DNA from: Candidatus Thorarchaeota archaeon
GTDB taxonomy: Archaea > Asgardarchaeota > Thorarchaeia > Thorarchaeales > Thorarchaeaceae
NCBI GenBank assembly: GCA_004524565.1
Contig: SDNZ01000006.1
Span: 1-43,417 of the forward strand
Direction of reading: 5' to 3'
Length of the DNA stretch: 43,417 nt
In this document: one piece after another, positions 17,935 to 26,399 of the stretch
Position numbering within the stretch: position 1 is the first letter of the stretch
Layout: every line of letters starts with the position of its first letter
Notes under the pieces: generated by a model
The model's input: the letters and a program-made list of their open reading frames with translations, nothing else
Told to the model about the DNA's origin: nothing
Databases searched by the model: none
Made by a program: the position numbers and the translations under genes

Positions 17935-20838
17935 ATGGCCAAGAAAGACAAAACCCTGATGAAAGGAAACCGAATGTGGGCTGGTGGCTACGCACTCACT
18001 TCATTGAAGACCTACAAGGTACGAAATATGGGAATAGCTTTGATCCTTGCCATCAGTATAGCCATTCCAACAACTGTCTTTGCATGGACCGAAACCGGTA
18101 CAAGATTGGCTGTTGAGGATTACTTCAACAATAATGCATACCAGTTTAGTGTTCAGAATGTTCCTGGTAATCCCGACTTTTCTCATCTATTTGATGCACA
18201 GGAAACCTTTCAGGAAAACCCGTATGTTGAGTACGCTCATATTACACCGAGTACGGTTGGTATACTACGAATAGATGGTGTGACATCAGAATGGGAAGCG
18301 TATCGTCGAACGGGTTTGAACTATCTCCTTGGAATCAAAGATGCAAGAGTCATAATAGTAACACCTGATATCATTGATGTCTGGTCAACCGAACTGACAT
18401 ACACAGGTGACTTCTCTTTAATGCCTGGCCAGATTCTAGTTGGACAGCGCTTCATTGACACAACTGAAGAGGTCACAGGCATTGCACTTGAGATAGGATC
18501 GACCATCGGAGTAGATGTTCTTCGTGATTTCTACGAACCACGTGCAGCTTTACCCTTTGATCCTTTAGAGCTAAATCGCCAGATTGTTCGTAATCTTACA
18601 ATAGTGGGAATATTCGATGTTGTACGACCTACAGTAGTTGCCCAATCATACCCCAGTACTTTCCGTAACAACTGGGATCCTTTAGGCGCCCCCACAGGTG
18701 TGTTAGGGCTTACTGATTCCATTCTCATGCTCACCGATGACCTTGGTGAAGAGAGTGTAGATACAATTACCAATAGGGGATTCTTCTCTCCTGTTGGGTT
18801 TATTCGGGGTTCTGCTCAAGCTTTGAATGATGCAGGAGCTGCCAGTGCAGCATATAACATGCTTTCCGTCAAGAATCAGGTTCAAGAAAGTGACGATCAA
18901 CTCTCTGTCGTCGGTCTGGACAACATAGCAAATCTGCAAGCTCACATCGCTACTTATCTTGCCAGTCAGGTTTTAATTATCCTTGCCCTACCAATCATGG
19001 TCATGAGCCTGATGCTTACTATATTTACATCTGAAACATCGGTCTCTCAGAAAAAAGGCGAGATTAGTGCTCTACGAGCCAAAGGTGCATCGTTCAACCA
19101 GATATTTGCTTCATTTATCTGGGAGTCGTTAGTCCTCTCTTTGGTGGGTCTGGGGCTAGGTATTGGTCTTACGGTTCTTATGGCTCCTTTGATGGGGTCC
19201 TCGATTGGTCTCCTTACGTTCGATATTGTAGCATATGGAGAATTCCTGAGTAAATTAGTAATCCCTGTTCAATCAATGGCCTTAGCAACAGCTATTGCAA
19301 TGTTTCTACCTGCTGCATATCTATTCCATGTTTCAAGAAGAATCGATGTTACAGAGATTGGTCAACCCTCAACGAAAATGAACTATGAAATTCCAGAGGA
19401 AGTTTCCTACAGATACTATGCTCTTGGTTTGGCTTCTGTACTTGCTGTTCTAGTAATCATGCCAATTATTATTGTTCCAAGTGGGCAGACCGCACTATTT
19501 GAAATCATGATATTCACACTGATTCTCTTTGGTGCTTCATACCTGGGTTCACGAGCTATGCGTCTAGTGACCGCTGATGTATCAGAAAGAGTAACTCGAC
19601 TCTTGGGTGAGAAGAAGCTCTATATGACACAGAGTCTACGTCGCCGTAAGGGGCAGTTTATACCACTATTGGTGATTCTGACTCTTACACTCACTACGAC
19701 AACGATGATGTTGATTCAAACAGCAAGCTTCCAGGACACACTCACAAATGAAGCAAATTATGCAATTGGATCTGATGTTAGAATCGAAAGTGACGAAATG
19801 CCTTTTGATTGGATTGATTCTTTCACTGCCTATACTGGTGTGGAAGCTGCCACACCGGTTGTGAAGTCACTCTCTTACATTGAAGATGAAGCGTTCTATG
19901 TCGAAGCATTAAACGCCACAGCGTACAGAGATATTGGGCATTTCAAAGAAACAAGCTTCGTAGGAGCAACGTCTGATGAAATACTAACAAATCTGGACGC
20001 TACACCTAATGGTATCATAATCAGTGAGTACTATGGGACTTTCTGGAATGTTTCAGTTGGAGATGCTTTGGAAATTCGATGTACCGGTGGATCTTCTCCT
20101 GTATATGTTGACTTTGTGATTGTAGGATTCATGAGAAGTGCACCTGGTTTTGGAATGGCCTCAACTCGTGACCTGTTAGGAACCCCGTACGGTGCATATT
20201 TTGATTTTCATCCTGGAAGAGGTGGATTCGCTCTAGCAAATCTCGAATTCTTCGAAGACGAAACTGGGATTGATACAACTCGGCTATTCTTTGCTGGAGT
20301 CACATCACTCGACGAGGCATCTGAGTTTATTCAGTTCTTAGAAGATCGCGCTTGGACTGATGTTTATACAGAAGAGTTCATCGAGTTCGGACCTGATACA
20401 ATAACTGGGTTGTTTCTGGCTGGACTGCAAGGACTCACCATGATTAGTTTCATCATGTGTGCAGCGATGGGAATTGCGTCTATCGCACTGTTCCTTGGTT
20501 CTGCAGTATCAGAACGAGAACCTGAGTATGCACTATTCCGTGCCATAGGTGGTACTAAGAAACAAGTAATTTCCTTGGTCTTCGGAGAGTTTGCAGGTAG
20601 TGTAATGGCTGCAGTATTAGTGAGTCTTGCATTGGGAGTTGTGTTTGGATATACCGCAACACTTCTGACCTTTGGAATCTCATCAATTTGGCCAATACTA
20701 GGGAAAGTATTGACATACCCACTCTTAGTGATGTTCTTCACAATTGCTCTTGAGTGCGTAGTAATGGTGATTGCGTGCTACTATCCAGCACGTAGAGCAG
20801 GCAACACAAACCCTGCTGAGGTATTGAGAAATATGTGA
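17935..20838 (+). CDS. Giant FtsX-family permease (exporter quartet, gene 3)
   Basis: 967 residues, a clear paralogue of the preceding permease with the same order: first helix near residue 30-50, outer domain, three-helix FtsX core around 350-470, two helices near 495-540, second outer domain, final FtsX core ending NPAEVLRNM. The coupling segment REPEYALFRAIGGTKKQV aligns with that of gene 2. ATG 17935 lies 12 bases after the previous stop behind GAGGTGAG. Two different duplicated permeases in tandem suggest a pseudo-symmetric heterodimer in the membrane. That is inference; separate complexes are possible. Confidence 0.92.
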   Translation: MAKKDKTLMKGNRMWAGGYALTSLKTYKVRNMGIALILAISIAIPTTVFAWTETGTRLAVEDYFNNNAYQFSVQNVPGNPDFSHLFDAQETFQENPYVEYAHITPSTVGILRIDGVTSEWEAYRRTGLNYLLGIKDARVIIVTPDIIDVWSTELTYTGDFSLMPGQILVGQRFIDTTEEVTGIALEIGSTIGVDVLRDFYEPRAALPFDPLELNRQIVRNLTIVGIFDVVRPTVVAQSYPSTFRNNWDPLGAPTGVLGLTDSILMLTDDLGEESVDTITNRGFFSPVGFIRGSAQALNDAGAASAAYNMLSVKNQVQESDDQLSVVGLDNIANLQAHIATYLASQVLIILALPIMVMSLMLTIFTSETSVSQKKGEISALRAKGASFNQIFASFIWESLVLSLVGLGLGIGLTVLMAPLMGSSIGLLTFDIVAYGEFLSKLVIPVQSMALATAIAMFLPAAYLFHVSRRIDVTEIGQPSTKMNYEIPEEVSYRYYALGLASVLAVLVIMPIIIVPSGQTALFEIMIFTLILFGASYLGSRAMRLVTADVSERVTRLLGEKKLYMTQSLRRRKGQFIPLLVILTLTLTTTTMMLIQTASFQDTLTNEANYAIGSDVRIESDEMPFDWIDSFTAYTGVEAATPVVKSLSYIEDEAFYVEALNATAYRDIGHFKETSFVGATSDEILTNLDATPNGIIISEYYGTFWNVSVGDALEIRCTGGSSPVYVDFVIVGFMRSAPGFGMASTRDLLGTPYGAYFDFHPGRGGFALANLEFFEDETGIDTTRLFFAGVTSLDEASEFIQFLEDRAWTDVYTEEFIEFGPDTITGLFLAGLQGLTMISFIMCAAMGIASIALFLGSAVSEREPEYALFRAIGGTKKQVISLVFGEFAGSVMAAVLVSLALGVVFGYTATLLTFGISSIWPILGKVLTYPLLVMFFTIALECVVMVIACYYPARRAGNTNPAEVLRNM

Positions 20839-20848
20839 GGTAGTTACA

Positions 20849-21877
20849 ATGAATACAATAGAAGTAGAAGAAGAACTGGACCTATACAGCGACTTGCCAG
20901 ACGATGTTGTAGTTAGCGTGAATGACTGCTACAAGATATACAAAGCGCAGGAGCTGGAGGTTGTTGCCCTTAGCGGTGTGTCCCTACAAATTCTTGAAGG
21001 GAAAATCATGGCTGTTGTTGGGCCTTCAGGATCTGGAAAAACAACTCTGATTAACACAATCGGCGGAATTACTAAAGCAACGGTTGGTAAGGTCTACTGG
21101 GCTAATCTAAGAACTGATATCACAAAACTCAGTGAGCGAGTTCTTACGGAGGCACGACGCAATTTCATCGGGTTCCACTTTCAATTGAATAACCTGCTAC
21201 CTCACTTGAACGCTTGGCAGAATGTGGAGCTTGCTGCACGAATTGCTGGAGTCCCACGAGCAATCAGGAAAGATCGTGTTGATAGACTCATCAAAATGGT
21301 TGGTCTTGAGGAACGTAAACGCAACAAGGCTACGACCTTGAGTGGTGGAGAGAAATCCCGTGTTGCTATCGCAAGTGCACTGGTCAATCTCATTGATACA
21401 GAAGGGAAGGGACTGGTACTTTGTGACGAACCTACTGGAGACCTCGACCCAGAAACTGGTGAGCGAATTCTTGAACTCTTCCAGGAGCTCAATGAGACCA
21501 TTGGTACTTCGTTCTTCATCGTCACTCACAGCCAGCAAGTTGCATCAAAAGCTGATGTGACTGTGGAAATTCGTGATGGTGTTATCTCTGGATTCCATCA
21601 GGCAGGTATCGATCTTGATGAGCTAGATACCACTCGTATTGTGCGACTTGATGATAAGCACAGGCTCCCGATGCCAACTGACCTGCTTGACTTAGCAGGA
21701 GATCCACGTGAGTTCAGAATTACATACGTGGATAAGAGATTCATTCTCGAACCACAGACAGGTGATGTCATAGATGCGATGCGACTGAAAAAATCAAGAA
21801 CCTGCAGAGTTTGTGGTTCTGAAATTCCTGGTGGTAAATTCATCTGTCCCAACTGTGGAAGTCAGGTCACAGTATAG
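20849..21877 (+). CDS. ABC ATPase with C-terminal zinc ribbon (exporter quartet, gene 4)
   Basis: 342 residues. The LolD/MacB-type ATPase domain has Walker A GPSGSGKTT (58-66), signature LSGGE (164-168), Walker B LVLCDEPTGDLD and switch His227. Unlike gene 1, it continues for another 100 residues: a linker (250-315) and a four-cysteine ribbon with Cys319, Cys322, Cys333 and Cys336 (CRVCG and CPNCG). Such a tail is unusual for this ATPase class and might bind a regulator, the membrane, or the partner ATPase. ATG 20849 is 10 bases behind the second permease. With gene 1 it could form an asymmetric ATPase pair. Confidence 0.92.
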   Translation: MNTIEVEEELDLYSDLPDDVVVSVNDCYKIYKAQELEVVALSGVSLQILEGKIMAVVGPSGSGKTTLINTIGGITKATVGKVYWANLRTDITKLSERVLTEARRNFIGFHFQLNNLLPHLNAWQNVELAARIAGVPRAIRKDRVDRLIKMVGLEERKRNKATTLSGGEKSRVAIASALVNLIDTEGKGLVLCDEPTGDLDPETGERILELFQELNETIGTSFFIVTHSQQVASKADVTVEIRDGVISGFHQAGIDLDELDTTRIVRLDDKHRLPMPTDLLDLAGDPREFRITYVDKRFILEPQTGDVIDAMRLKKSRTCRVCGSEIPGGKFICPNCGSQVTV

Positions 21878-21887
21878 TTTCAAGATG

Positions 21888-22373
21888 TTAGTGACTCACT
21901 TCAGGTGAGTCACTCCTCTTGAATAGGGATGATAGTTCCTCAATACATCTCCATGGACCCATGAGTTTTCTAATCATACGTCGTTCTCGCTTCAGTACTT
22001 TAACACGCCTTAACTCCAGTTCAGTTTCAATGAATCTACAGATTTCCTTTCCTTTTTTATCAAAATCAGTCAGAATGAGAACTTGCCCTTTATCTCCAGC
22101 TGTAATTGCTATTTTCTCAGCTGTATCTATTCTTGAAAGTCGAGATTGAGTCCTTATCTTCGGCGCTTTAACTCCAAGATTTTCGAGAACACTGATATCC
22201 CTCTTTCCCTCTACAACAATAAGAAGATCGTCATAATTGGAATCTAGGCCTTGGATGATCTCTAAAAGTTGACGTTCATTCTCTTGCAGTTTCCCCCAAC
22301 CCTGCAAATCTTTGACTCGTGTCTTGAAAATATCCACTTTCTTACTGGGTGGTTCCGGTTCTTTTTTCTCCAA
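21888..22373 (-). CDS. Small Toprim-domain protein (UPF0292/RNase M5-like)
   Basis: 161 residues. The Toprim core is visible as VVEGKRDISVLENLGV (catalytic Glu, near residue 55) and VLILTDFDKKGKEI (metal-binding DxD, near residue 99). Single-domain Toprim proteins of this size occur widely in archaea; they resemble the nuclease RNase M5 or the DnaG core, and their targets are mostly unknown. The start is TTG 22373, chosen because CAGGTGTGAT sits at the right distance. The gene converges on the exporter quartet, 10 bases from its stop, so it belongs to a different unit. Confidence 0.8.
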   Translation of the reverse strand: MEKKEPEPPSKKVDIFKTRVKDLQGWGKLQENERQLLEIIQGLDSNYDDLLIVVEGKRDISVLENLGVKAPKIRTQSRLSRIDTAEKIAITAGDKGQVLILTDFDKKGKEICRFIETELELRRVKVLKRERRMIRKLMGPWRCIEELSSLFKRSDSPEVSH

Positions 22374-22391
22374 ATATCACACCTGCTGTAA

Positions 22392-23435
22392 TCATGGTGA
22401 AATTGCTACCTTCATGGTCTCACCCTTACTCATCATTTCAAGAGCTTGATTGATATTCTTTAACGGCATATCATGTGAAATCAAGAGATTTGGGTCTACA
22501 TCACCAGCAATGATGAGTTCAAGTGCTTGTTCAACATGTTTGGGTTTTAGATGAAACACGCCCTTGAGTGTGAGTTGCCCGTAATGGAATCTCACAGTAT
22601 CCACTTCGAACTTGGTTCCTGAAGCTGCGCCTCCAAAGAGTACCGTGGTTCCAGCATCTCTTGTCATGTCTATAGCTTGTTCCCAGAGCTGTGGGAGTCC
22701 TACAGCTTCAATGACTACATCAGCTCCTCGACCATCTGTCTCTTCTTTTACTCGAGTGACAGGATCATCTTTTGTAGGATCAATAGCAATATCTGCCCCT
22801 GCTTTTATTGCAATCTCTCGTCTCAGTGGGGATAGATCAGATGTAATCACGGTTGATGCACCACTCTTCTTAGCAAGCATGATCATCATCTGTCCTATTG
22901 GTCCTGCTCCAATAACAACTGCAGTATCTCCTAATGCGATATTTGATTCTTCTATTCCGTGAACAACACAAGCAAGGGGCTCAGTAAGCGCGGCATCTCT
23001 AAAAGATAGAGTATCAGGAATCGGATGTGTATTCCATTGGACTACTGGTTCGGGAACGCGTATGTATTCTGCAAAGGCTCCATTCACAAGAGAGTCCTTC
23101 AGACTCGGACACAAATTTGGCATATCTCTCTTACAATAGAAGCACGTTCCACATGGTGCTGAGTTAGTTGCTACAACCCGCATTCCTGCAGAGAAATTCC
23201 TCACCCCATCTCCCACTGCTTCAATGATTCCTGCGTATTCATGGCCAAATAGAGCTGGAGTGTGTTTGATCAGAAGCGGATGTCCTCTCTTGTAGGTCTT
23301 AACATCAGTTCCGCAGGTTAGTGCTGTACCTACTTTGATGAGTAACTCACCTGGACCAATCTCTGGAATATCGGTTTCTTCGTAACGAACATCACCAATT
23401 CCATAGTACATTGCTGCTTGCATTCTCCGAGACAT
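22392..23435 (-). CDS. Zinc-dependent medium-chain dehydrogenase (threonine/sorbitol dehydrogenase-like)
   Basis: About 347 residues from ATG 23435. Catalytic zinc site: Cys in LTCGTD and His in GHEYAG. Structural zinc site: four cysteines in PCGTCFYCKRDMPNLC. Rossmann fold: VVIGAGPIGQMM, then a SDLS acidic turn favouring NAD. The oxidised alcohol or polyol cannot be named. The frame extends to 23597, but the extra 54 codons have non-protein character and would run across the OsmC gene start on the other strand. ATG 23423 is an alternative. A roughly 110-base divergent promoter region separates it from the osmC-like gene. Confidence 0.9.
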   Translation of the reverse strand: MSRRMQAAMYYGIGDVRYEETDIPEIGPGELLIKVGTALTCGTDVKTYKRGHPLLIKHTPALFGHEYAGIIEAVGDGVRNFSAGMRVVATNSAPCGTCFYCKRDMPNLCPSLKDSLVNGAFAEYIRVPEPVVQWNTHPIPDTLSFRDAALTEPLACVVHGIEESNIALGDTAVVIGAGPIGQMMIMLAKKSGASTVITSDLSPLRREIAIKAGADIAIDPTKDDPVTRVKEETDGRGADVVIEAVGLPQLWEQAIDMTRDAGTTVLFGGAASGTKFEVDTVRFHYGQLTLKGVFHLKPKHVEQALELIIAGDVDPNLLISHDMPLKNINQALEMMSKGETMKVAISP

Positions 23436-23549
23436 AAGTAATCCCACAAGTAGCTCACATTGCGCAATTAAAATTCTTGCTGAATACGAGCTTCTCCCGA
23501 CCACAAGCCTTAATCTAACGTAATTATTGAATTGATCTGGTCGACGAGT

Positions 23550-24005
23550 ATGAAGATTAAGACAAAATATCCTGAGAAGATGGAGTACATTGCACACACT
23601 GAATGGGATGGAAAGACCGGTGGGACAGCTAAACTAAGGGATACGGAACTGATCTTCGATACTCCTGAAGTCTATGGTGGAAGAGGTCAGGGATTATGTC
23701 CATACAGACTATTCATCGCTGGTGTCTTAGGGTGTATAAACAACACATTTCTCGATATACAACGAATGTCAAATTTGGACCTAATCTCCTTCAAGCTCAG
23801 TGGAAAGCTCATTGTCCAATTTGATGGTGAGGGTTATTCCATCACCAAGTTCCTAATCACAGGTGAAGTTGTAGTGGCTGAAGATGATCTCTTTCTTGGC
23901 GAACGATGCATAGAGCAAGCAAAGAAATACTGCCCTCTTACCCGATCAACCAAGGATTGTATTCCCATCATTTATGAAATTGAACTTACTGGAGAAGAGC
24001 GTTAG
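23550..24005 (+). CDS. OsmC-family protein
   Basis: 152 residues from ATG 23550. The family is marked by the first reactive cysteine in the helix AGVLGCINNTFLDI and the second in the segment KYCPLTRS; paired cysteines of OsmC/Ohr proteins reduce organic peroxides. The glycine-rich GGRGQGLCPYRLF stretch adds a third cysteine. The role here is oxidant or peroxide defence, or a related thiol function. Divergent from a dehydrogenase gene. Six extra codons upstream of the chosen start are not expected to be translated. Confidence 0.85.
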   Translation: MKIKTKYPEKMEYIAHTEWDGKTGGTAKLRDTELIFDTPEVYGGRGQGLCPYRLFIAGVLGCINNTFLDIQRMSNLDLISFKLSGKLIVQFDGEGYSITKFLITGEVVVAEDDLFLGERCIEQAKKYCPLTRSTKDCIPIIYEIELTGEER

Positions 24006-24092
24006 AAGTTATCCATTAGTTCTTGAATTCACATTCTTGAAATAGAATTGGTTTCCATTCGAATACGATATTTCGGTTCGTGAAGAGTGAAT

Positions 24093-24584
24093 TTAATTCT
24101 TCATTTCTTCCATTAGTTCTCCAATTCTTATCATGTATTCGTCGATATTTAGCCACTGTCCTCCCTTGAAGAACACACTCTTACAATACTTGCAATACCA
24201 GAACTCATTGTAGTAGTCATACGTTTTATCCAAGACAAGAGATTTGATCCGCTCTTTTTCCTCGTCACTAATATACTCTAGAGTTCCATTGCACTTGGTG
24301 CATCTAGATATCGAGGCATCAGCAAATGGTTCTATGTCATACTTCAGAAAAACACTAGCCACCTCTTCATCTACCGATCCTCGAACCAACATTGTTTCCG
24401 CATTGGCATCTATAGCACGGTGATAGAGCTCTTCATCTGATGTCAATAGGACTCTTCCGGTATCTATTGCAATTCGAAGAAATTCGTCATCATGTATTTT
24501 GGTGGAGTACATGGTGTCCTGACCTGTCAGTCGTAGCCATGTTGCCAGTTTACCAAGCATTGCGTCAACAATGAACGTCTTCAT
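24093..24584 (-). CDS. Mut7-C RNase-domain protein with zinc ribbon
   Basis: 164 residues from ATG 24584 (MKTFIVDAMLGKLATWLRL, the classic Mut7-C start). The PIN-like fold has acidic residues at VDAM, HDDEF and LTSDEEL; a C-terminal ribbon follows with CTKC and CKYC. Family members are putative ribonucleases or RNA-binding proteins. A GTG at 24638 would add 18 residues and put the start 4 bases after the PHP stop; it cannot be excluded. It closes a minus-strand operon with the PHP and YkgJ genes. Confidence 0.85.
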   Translation of the reverse strand: MKTFIVDAMLGKLATWLRLTGQDTMYSTKIHDDEFLRIAIDTGRVLLTSDEELYHRAIDANAETMLVRGSVDEEVASVFLKYDIEPFADASISRCTKCNGTLEYISDEEKERIKSLVLDKTYDYYNEFWYCKYCKSVFFKGGQWLNIDEYMIRIGELMEEMKN

Positions 24585-24641
24585 GGAAAATCCAATCTCG
24601 TTTTCTTCTATCTCATAGGAACGGTTAAAGTTTCTCACTCT

Positions 24642-25490
24642 TCACACACGGATTCGGTCAGTTGCCTTGCGTAGAAGGTCAATAGTTTCTACAGGCGTTA
24701 CAATCTCTCCCAGCGCATAATGCCCTTCGTCACCGTGATAGTCACTTCCTCCAGTTGCAATAAGCCCTAGTTCTTCGGTGACTTTTCTGATATCCTCCAC
24801 CCTGTCCAATAACTCCGGTTCTTGATAGCCATAATCGACCTCCACCCCTTCAAGCCCATGTGACTTCAGTAGTTGAATCAACGACTTCAAATCGATGTCT
24901 TCAATAAGTAAAGGGTGTGCAAGAACAGGTACAGCTCCAGAATCCCGTAGCAATCCAATGATTTCGGTTGTACTAATTTTCGGACGAGCAACGTATGCAG
25001 GTTTTCCTGTTGCTAAAAATTTTGAAAAAGCCTCATCGATGTCATTGACCACCCCACTATCAATCAGAATTCTTGCTAAGTGAGGTCTCCCTGGTGAATC
25101 TACCTCTCTCAACACCTTCTGAACTGCGATTTCATCTACCTCAATACCAAGGGCTCTTAGCTTATCAACCATCTTTGGAAAGCGCGTCTGTCTTGATTCT
25201 CTAATGCTTTGGAGTTTGAGCTCAAGAGGAGTATCTCCTGCTGTGACAAAATACCCAAGTAGATGTAGCTCATGTCCATTGTACTTTGTACTTACCTCTA
25301 CACCTGGCACTCGCTGGATAGCAGTTGATGTAGGAGCACTCAAGAATTCGTGTAAACCTTCAAGTGTATCATGGTCTGTAAGTGCGATACCACCAAGCTC
25401 TTTTTCTTCAGCAAACTTGACAAGCTCCTGGGGCGAGTAGAGCCCGTCTGAGCAGTCCGAATGCAGATGCAAGTCAGCAAGGGCTTTCAT
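24642..25490 (-). CDS. PHP-domain phosphoesterase (YciV/RNase AM-like)
   Basis: 282 residues beginning with the PHP signature LHLHSDCSDG, then TDHDT, AHPLL and SDYHGDEG, which supply the metal-binding His and Asp residues. Length and order match the YciV/TrpH group, shown in bacteria to be a 5'-3' exoribonuclease or a nucleoside 3',5'-bisphosphatase. All metal motifs look intact. ATG 25490 lies 17 bases inside the end of the upstream YkgJ gene, so the two are co-translated. The substrate in this archaeon is inferred only from the family. Confidence 0.9.
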   Translation of the reverse strand: MKALADLHLHSDCSDGLYSPQELVKFAEEKELGGIALTDHDTLEGLHEFLSAPTSTAIQRVPGVEVSTKYNGHELHLLGYFVTAGDTPLELKLQSIRESRQTRFPKMVDKLRALGIEVDEIAVQKVLREVDSPGRPHLARILIDSGVVNDIDEAFSKFLATGKPAYVARPKISTTEIIGLLRDSGAVPVLAHPLLIEDIDLKSLIQLLKSHGLEGVEVDYGYQEPELLDRVEDIRKVTEELGLIATGGSDYHGDEGHYALGEIVTPVETIDLLRKATDRIRV

Positions 25491-25914
25491 TATGGGATGC
25501 CTCTCTTCGTAAGGTCTCTACAAGTCTACGGACTTTGTGACAGACTTTCCTGATCTCTTCTCTGCTTACCGTTTCTGCTGAGGGACAGTCTGAGTCAAGC
25601 ACGCACTTTCGTTTTCGAGCATCATAGATTATAGGATAGTATTTACAGCCTTCAGGTCGGTTTTTGTAAATTATGCATTCTTTTGAATCAGGATTGTAGA
25701 AGTAACAGTGTCCATCGACATTCTTCAGTTCACAAAATCCAGCCATCACTCGCACTAGGAAATCTTTCTTATCATATCCAAGTGCTTCGATACGTTCCGC
25801 ATCTTCACGAGTCAGGGTCATTTCAGTTTCGGTGCAACACAGACGAACCTCTTCGCACGATCCATCATGGTTGCAGACGAATGGACTCAATATTATACAT
25901 TCTCCAGTTTTCAT
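25474..25914 (-). CDS. YkgJ-family cysteine-cluster protein
   Basis: 146 residues with the CxxxCxxCC-type YkgJ/zinc- or iron-cluster pattern: CNHDGSCEEVRLCC near the start, GFCELKNVDGHCYFYNPDSKEC in the middle, then RPEGCKYYP. The family is annotated as putative iron-sulfur or zinc cluster proteins of unknown role. ATG 25914. Its 3' end overlaps the PHP gene by 17 bases, implying one transcript with the PHP phosphoesterase and the Mut7-C protein. Confidence 0.85.
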   Translation of the reverse strand: MKTGECIILSPFVCNHDGSCEEVRLCCTETEMTLTREDAERIEALGYDKKDFLVRVMAGFCELKNVDGHCYFYNPDSKECIIYKNRPEGCKYYPIIYDARKRKCVLDSDCPSAETVSREEIRKVCHKVRRLVETLRREASHNESPC

Positions 25915-26020
25915 AGGATGGTAGATCGGTCAGATTGCGGTTTAATGATCATCACGCTTGATAGGTCGCTCACATCCCTACTTCATCATCATCCCGACAA
26001 GAAGTACGGAGTATATGTAG

Positions 26021-26251
26021 CTAAAAATCCTTTCTTAGCAATCTTCGGGATGGAGAAAGGGAATCGGTCAAATCTTCAGCACCTGTCTTTGATAAGGATG
26101 TAGTAGGAAGTGTCTTCCCAGTTATTTTCAGATAGGTGCTTGCTCGAACTGCATAGAGGTGGCTCATAATATCATTGGGTTGAGTTGTAGCCCCAATCAG
26201 AAGTGCGCGTCTTCTGCCAAAAATGTCAAAGAAGCGTTCTAGTATTTTCAT
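26021..26251 (-). CDS. Possible small gene of unknown function
   Basis: A 76-residue frame (ATG 26251) that begins with an amphipathic segment, MKILERFFDIFGRRRALLIGATTQPND, and continues as a mixed soluble protein. No domain was recognised. Codon choice looks ordinary for the window, but there is no strong ribosome site and an opposing 61-codon frame overlaps its end. It occupies most of the otherwise empty 25915-26399 stretch between the YkgJ operon and the RLI gene. Confidence 0.35.
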   Translation of the reverse strand: MKILERFFDIFGRRRALLIGATTQPNDIMSHLYAVRASTYLKITGKTLPTTSLSKTGAEDLTDSLSPSRRLLRKDF

Positions 26252-26399
26252 CTTGCTCTATCCAATAGAAAGCTTGACGGGATTGCACAAAAGGCTTTCC
26301 AACTAGACATATTTTCCAGCATTTATATCATCAAGCCAAAGCGCTAAATAGTCACACTCAGCAACCCCGTACTGCTCTTCGACAGGTGTTGAACATCAA
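26252..26399 (+). promoter_or_regulatory. Upstream region of the RLI gene
   Basis: 148 bases without a plausible protein. An AT-rich TATA-like stretch, CATTTATATCATC (about 26318-26330), lies roughly 75 bases before the RLI start codon. No inverted repeat worth reporting was seen. The region reads as an ordinary archaeal promoter and leader. Confidence 0.4.

Noticed and set aside
14189-21877. Two-component peptide-resistance exporter (BceAB-like)
   Set aside because: Permeases have two FtsX cores each and there is no adjacent histidine kinase or response regulator.
23436-23597. 54-codon N-terminal extension of the minus-strand dehydrogenase
   Set aside because: Would cross the divergent promoter and the osmC-like start; sequence is not protein-like.
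25918-26103. Plus-strand frame of 61 codons overlapping the YkgJ start and the small minus-strand gene
   Set aside because: No ribosome site, no domain, and it runs antisense to a more protein-like frame.
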